From contig JAFLRN010000012.1 of assembly GCA_022511385.1 (NCBI GenBank), forward strand, positions 1 to 54,641: a DNA stretch of 54,641 nt, read 5' to 3'. Below are positions 52,009 to 54,641 of this stretch, piece by piece. The position numbers and the translations under genes are program-made. Below the pieces are notes generated by a model that was given only the letters and a program-made list of their open reading frames with translations, was not told the origin of the DNA and made no database searches. Positions within the stretch are counted from its first letter, which is position 1. Every line of letters starts with the position of its first letter. Source of the DNA: Acetatifactor sp. (GTDB lineage Bacteria > Bacillota > Clostridia > Lachnospirales > Lachnospiraceae).

Positions 52009-52026
52009 TAAAAAATCAGTTTTCCA

Positions 52027-52336
52027 CAAGTGACGGCACCGCACGGCGGGTATGCTCAAGCAACCAAGGTAACGCTCTGGTAAACTAACTGCCTACGCTA
52101 AGAGCATCTTTTGATGGGTTGCTTAGAGCATACCCGCCGTGCGGTGCCTGATGCTTGCAGTGAAGTTACAATTCACATTCTTGAGCAATACAGCCCAGCC
52201 CCGGCAATGTCCCCTCGGCAGACTGTTAAAAACACGTCGGCACTTGGCGAGGTACTTTCGAGCTTAGTGCCGCTACGTGTTTTTCAAGTGGGAGCGTGTC
52301 TGCCGAGGGGACATTGCCGGGGCTGGGCGTCACTTG
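52027..52336. repeat. 310-bp element of nested long palindromes with inverted ends
   Basis: CAAGTGACG (52027-52035) and CGTCACTTG (52328-52336) bracket the element. Palindrome 1 (52035-52148) has a perfect 23-bp outer stem (GGCACCGCACGG to CCGTGCGGTGCC) extended by AAGCAACC/GGTTGCTT across one bulged A. Its 51-nt loop contains GCTCT/AGAGC. Palindrome 2 (52193-52328) has a perfect 31-bp outer stem (GCCCAGCCCCGG to CCGGGGCTGGGC), then AAAAACACG/CGTGTTTTT and CGGCAC/GTGCCG inside. A small hairpin GTGAA/TTCAC lies between them. No T-run follows either stem, and an open frame crossing the region is explained by the symmetry. It may be a mobile non-coding element or a structured RNA. Confidence 0.8.
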
Positions 52337-52377
52337 CAAAAATAAAAAATATTACCTACACAAATTTAAAACACCTA

Positions 52378-52437
52378 TTGACACACCATGCTATACGCCG
52401 TATAATATGCACAGCAAGTGATATTATACGGCGTATA
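52378..52437 (+). promoter_or_regulatory. Consensus promoter with double PadR operator
   Basis: TTGACA (52378-52383) and TATAAT (52401-52406) with a 17-base spacer match the consensus fully. TATACGCCGTATA (52392-52404) overlaps the -10 box and TATACGGCGTATA (52425-52437) lies near the start site. Each is a dyad, and their centres are 33 bases apart, about three helical turns. Strong promoter plus tight autorepression by the PadR protein is the natural reading. Confidence 0.8.
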
Positions 52438-52464
52438 ATATTGCATGAACAGGAGGACCAATAA

Positions 52465-52836
52465 ATGATTTTTAATGCAGGTGCAGCCCTTCTGGATGCC
52501 ATTGTCCTCGCCGTTGTATCCAAGGAACCGGAGGGGACCTACGGATACAAGATCACCCAGGAGGTCCGGCAGGTCATAGAGCTGTCAGAGTCCACGCTGT
52601 ATCCCGTGCTGCGCAGGCTGCAGAAAGATGAGTGTCTGGAGGTCTATGACATGGAATGCGCAGGCCGCAACCGCCGGTATTATAAGGTAACAAGCAGGGG
52701 ATGGGCGCAGCTTCAGCTATATGAGAGCGAATGGCGGCAGTATTCAGACAAGATCACAGGGCTGTTTGAGGGCAGGATCAACCTGTCGTCCGAGACTAAC
52801 AGGGGAAAGGATAGCACAGAGTGCGGGGAAAAGTGA
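52465..52836 (+). CDS. PadR family transcriptional regulator (second copy)
   Basis: The 123-residue protein has the PadR winged helix (LLDAIVLAVVSKEPEGTYGY, then SESTLYPVLRRLQKDECL and RRYYKVTSRG) and a C-terminal helical tail. AGGAGGACC precedes the ATG. It lies directly behind a double-dyad operator and is followed one base after its stop by the DUF1700 gene, so the three-gene operon is under its control. Confidence 0.93.
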   Translation: MIFNAGAALLDAIVLAVVSKEPEGTYGYKITQEVRQVIELSESTLYPVLRRLQKDECLEVYDMECAGRNRRYYKVTSRGWAQLQLYESEWRQYSDKITGLFEGRINLSSETNRGKDSTECGEK

Positions 52837-52837
52837 A

Positions 52838-53518
52838 ATGAACAGAATTGATTTTATGAGCCAGCTGGAAAAACTGCTCCAGGATGTGTCTCCTACAGAG
52901 AGGGAGGAGGCATTGCAGTATTATAATGATTATTTTGATGATGCCGGCGCGGAGAATGAGAAGGATGTTATCGAGGCGTTAGGGAATCCAGCCCGGGTAG
53001 CGGAAAACATCAAGCGGGATCTGCAGGAAAACGACGCACCCCGCGCCAGGGCTTCCGACCGGGCGTTGGTGGAGTATGACAAAGCTAGAGACAGTGCCAG
53101 AGGTCAGGTTCAGGCGGAACAGTCTGGCAGCGGAAAAAAAGAGATGCCCGCCTGGGCAATTGTGATGCTGGTGGTGCTTCTGGTGTTTGCATCCCCGGTG
53201 CTTCTGGGATTTGCGGCAGGTGCAATGGGCATTTTTCTCGGGCTTCTGGTATCATGGTTTGCAATTATCTTTAGTTTTGGGGCTGTGTCGCTGTCCCTGT
53301 TTCTTGTGATGTTTGTGCTTATCATCGTGGGTATCATGTGCATTCCGGTGGACGCGCTGGCAGGTGTGGGTCTTATAGGCGGGGGCTTGGTCTGCGGCAG
53401 TATCGGCATTCTATTACTGATGCTGACCGTCGCCATAGGCGGTGTGGCCACACCGGCTGTATGCAGGGGGATTGCTGGACTGTTCCGTAAAAAGCGTGTT
53501 GCGGGAAAGGAGAATTGA
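52838..53518 (+). CDS. DUF1700/HAAS-domain membrane protein
   Basis: From ATG 52838 the 226-residue protein has the DUF1700 helical domain at 1-65 (MNRIDFMSQLEKLLQDVSPT, EEALQYYNDYFDDAGAENEK, EALGNPARVAENIK) and a charged linker. Three or four membrane helices follow from about residue 105. The upstream part of the frame overlaps padR and is not real. Partner of PadR and DUF4097 proteins in many Firmicutes; the domain is thought to bind partners at the membrane. Confidence 0.88.
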   Translation: MNRIDFMSQLEKLLQDVSPTEREEALQYYNDYFDDAGAENEKDVIEALGNPARVAENIKRDLQENDAPRARASDRALVEYDKARDSARGQVQAEQSGSGKKEMPAWAIVMLVVLLVFASPVLLGFAAGAMGIFLGLLVSWFAIIFSFGAVSLSLFLVMFVLIIVGIMCIPVDALAGVGLIGGGLVCGSIGILLLMLTVAIGGVATPAVCRGIAGLFRKKRVAGKEN

Positions 53519-53522
53519 TGAT

Positions 53523-54473
53523 ATGAAAAAGTTTATGAAGATATGTGCCATTATGGCAGTGGTCATGCTGGTGCTGGGAGCTGCACTGGCTCTTATGGCA
53601 GCCAGGGTGAGGGGAAGCGCAGTGATAACGCAGGTGGTGGACTCCGTCACAGGGGGCAGACTGCATGTCAGCTTCGGAAACGTGGGCATCCCATGGGGAG
53701 TCTTTTGGAAGGATGGCTGGCATTATGACTTGGATGTATCGGATGTTTATGATGGCAGCCATACGATCCTGCAGGGAGATGTGAGAGAATATTCCCTTGG
53801 CAGCGGTGTTAAGAGCCTGGATATAGAAATGGGCGGATATTTTTTTGAGACAGTGGTTTCAGCGGACGATTCCTTTTATCTGACCACAAAAAATGCGGAT
53901 AAATTTCAGTGCTATGTGGAAAACGGTGTACTTTATCTTAAAGCGGTGAATGCCAATATGATCAACATTGGCGGATCAAATGAAAAGCGCATTATACTTT
54001 CGATACCCAAAGACCAGTTTTTCGAGGAGGTGGAGCTTGAGCTGGGCGCCGGACAGACCATTCTGGACAATTTAAGAGCCGAAGAGGTATCTCTGGAAGT
54101 GGGTGCCGGACAGATCATTGGTCGGAACATACGGGTCGGAGAGCTGGGGATTTCCGTGGGAGCGGGACAGGTTGAGCTTCCGGGAATGAATGTGGATGTG
54201 CTGGACGTTGAGATTGGTATGGGCGAGCTGGTGGGAAGCGGCTCCATTCAAAAGAGTGCAAGTCTGGAATGTTCCATGGGAAATTTGGAGCTGACGCTGA
54301 CCGGCAGGGAGCAGGACTTCAACTATGAGTTGGAGGTGGCTGCAGGCAACCTGACGCTGGGCAGAAATAGCTACAGCGGCCTGGCGCGGGAGCGTAATAT
54401 TCAAAACGGAGCTGATAAAAATATGGAGATTGAGTGTTCCATGGGGAATGTTACGATTTTGTTTCATGAATAG
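53523..54473 (+). CDS. DUF4097-type envelope protein with N-terminal anchor
   Basis: From ATG 53523, after AAAGGAGAA, the 316-residue protein has one N-terminal membrane helix (about 5-27). A long extracellular beta-rich domain follows. Its repeat units carry L-x-V/I-G-A-G-Q or S-M-G-N (ELELGAGQT, SLEVGAGQI, GISVGAGQV, LECSMGN, IECSMGN), as in DUF4097 beta-helices. It is the last gene of the padR operon. The first cassette has the same domain fused to DUF1700 without this anchor. Confidence 0.85.
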   Translation: MKKFMKICAIMAVVMLVLGAALALMAARVRGSAVITQVVDSVTGGRLHVSFGNVGIPWGVFWKDGWHYDLDVSDVYDGSHTILQGDVREYSLGSGVKSLDIEMGGYFFETVVSADDSFYLTTKNADKFQCYVENGVLYLKAVNANMINIGGSNEKRIILSIPKDQFFEEVELELGAGQTILDNLRAEEVSLEVGAGQIIGRNIRVGELGISVGAGQVELPGMNVDVLDVEIGMGELVGSGSIQKSASLECSMGNLELTLTGREQDFNYELEVAAGNLTLGRNSYSGLARERNIQNGADKNMEIECSMGNVTILFHE

Positions 54474-54641
54474 ATGAACATGCTTCAAATGATATAGGAT
54501 ACGGTAATAATGTCATTTTGTTAAGAGGGACTTAGTAAGGGTCGGCAGGATGCACGGACAACTTTTGACAGCAGTATTCCGGTTGAGCGTTTTCTAATAG
54601 TGCGATTACTTTACCGAAGCTCCCGGGTCGGCTCTGATGTG
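54474..54641. other. Non-coding end of the window
   Basis: These 168 bases hold no recognisable gene, terminator or promoter pair with confidence. TTTTGACAGCAG near 54575 could be a -35 region for something beyond the window. Confidence 0.3.

Noticed and set aside
52027..52336. Retron or integron attC explanation for the palindromes
   Set aside because: No reverse transcriptase or integrase gene is in the window, and the expected flanking core sites are not visible.
52111..52464. 117-codon frame reading through the palindromes into the padR promoter
   Set aside because: It has no ribosome binding site, crosses both long palindromes, the promoter and the operators, and resembles no family.

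Overview
The window looks like a chromosomal segment of a Lachnospiraceae-type Firmicute (Clostridia). The grounds are the spc/alpha ribosomal operon order with a KOW-domain gene between map and infA, a long L17, a zinc-type adenylate kinase, an ECF transporter plus truA-rplM-rpsI downstream, spore-coat cotJ genes, PadR-DUF1700-DUF4097 cassettes, and strong AGGAGG ribosome binding sites. No phage, transposase, CRISPR array, tRNA or rRNA was recognised. All family names come from reading the proteins; no search was run.

Region 1 (1-10.6 kb) is the 3' part of the ribosomal protein cluster: rpsN (partial), rpsH, rplF, rplR, rpsE, rpmD, rplO, secY, adk, map, KOW gene, infA, rpmJ, rpsM, rpsK, rpsD, rpoA, rplQ, then a strong terminator. 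Three gaps are unusually long for such an operon: 243 nt before rplF, 412 nt before rpsM and 365 nt before rpsD. They hold hairpins and a 38-bp tandem repeat. A near-consensus promoter before rpmJ probably starts a second transcription unit.

Region 2 (10.6-18.1 kb) holds a MATE exporter and a convergent M15 peptidase placed between rplQ and the ECF module. Then come ecfA1-ecfA2-ecfT, truA and rplM-rpsI with its own promoter and leader. Short tandem repeats sit on both sides of ecfT.

Region 3 (18.1-37.3 kb) is accessory and built of signalling and transport modules. In order: a LytTR regulator with a soluble GHKL kinase next to a pair of ABC exporters; a BlaI/BlaR1-like pair in which the receptor carries a propeller-like C-terminus; two nucleotidyltransferases opposite a DUF1848 protein; a cotJ operon with fused CotJA-CotJB; a four-gene two-component/ABC operon; and a PadR regulator with a fused DUF1700-DUF4097 protein. 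Two copies of a hairpin-forming repeat of about 52 bp lie in inverted orientation 12 kb apart (23861 and 35525).

Region 4 (37.3-54.6 kb) has an acyltransferase and a large membrane protein of glycosyltransferase type, asnA, a lipoprotein with a solute-binding domain, and a predicted DNA-repair radical SAM pair whose promoter carries a LexA-like box. It continues with a Crh-like HPr protein, a nuclease-helicase, a GH13 amylase, and a second PadR-DUF1700-DUF4097 operon. Between the amylase and the second PadR gene lies the most striking non-coding object in the window: about 310 bp bracketed by 9-bp inverted ends and containing two nested long palindromes, each with arms of 31 bp.
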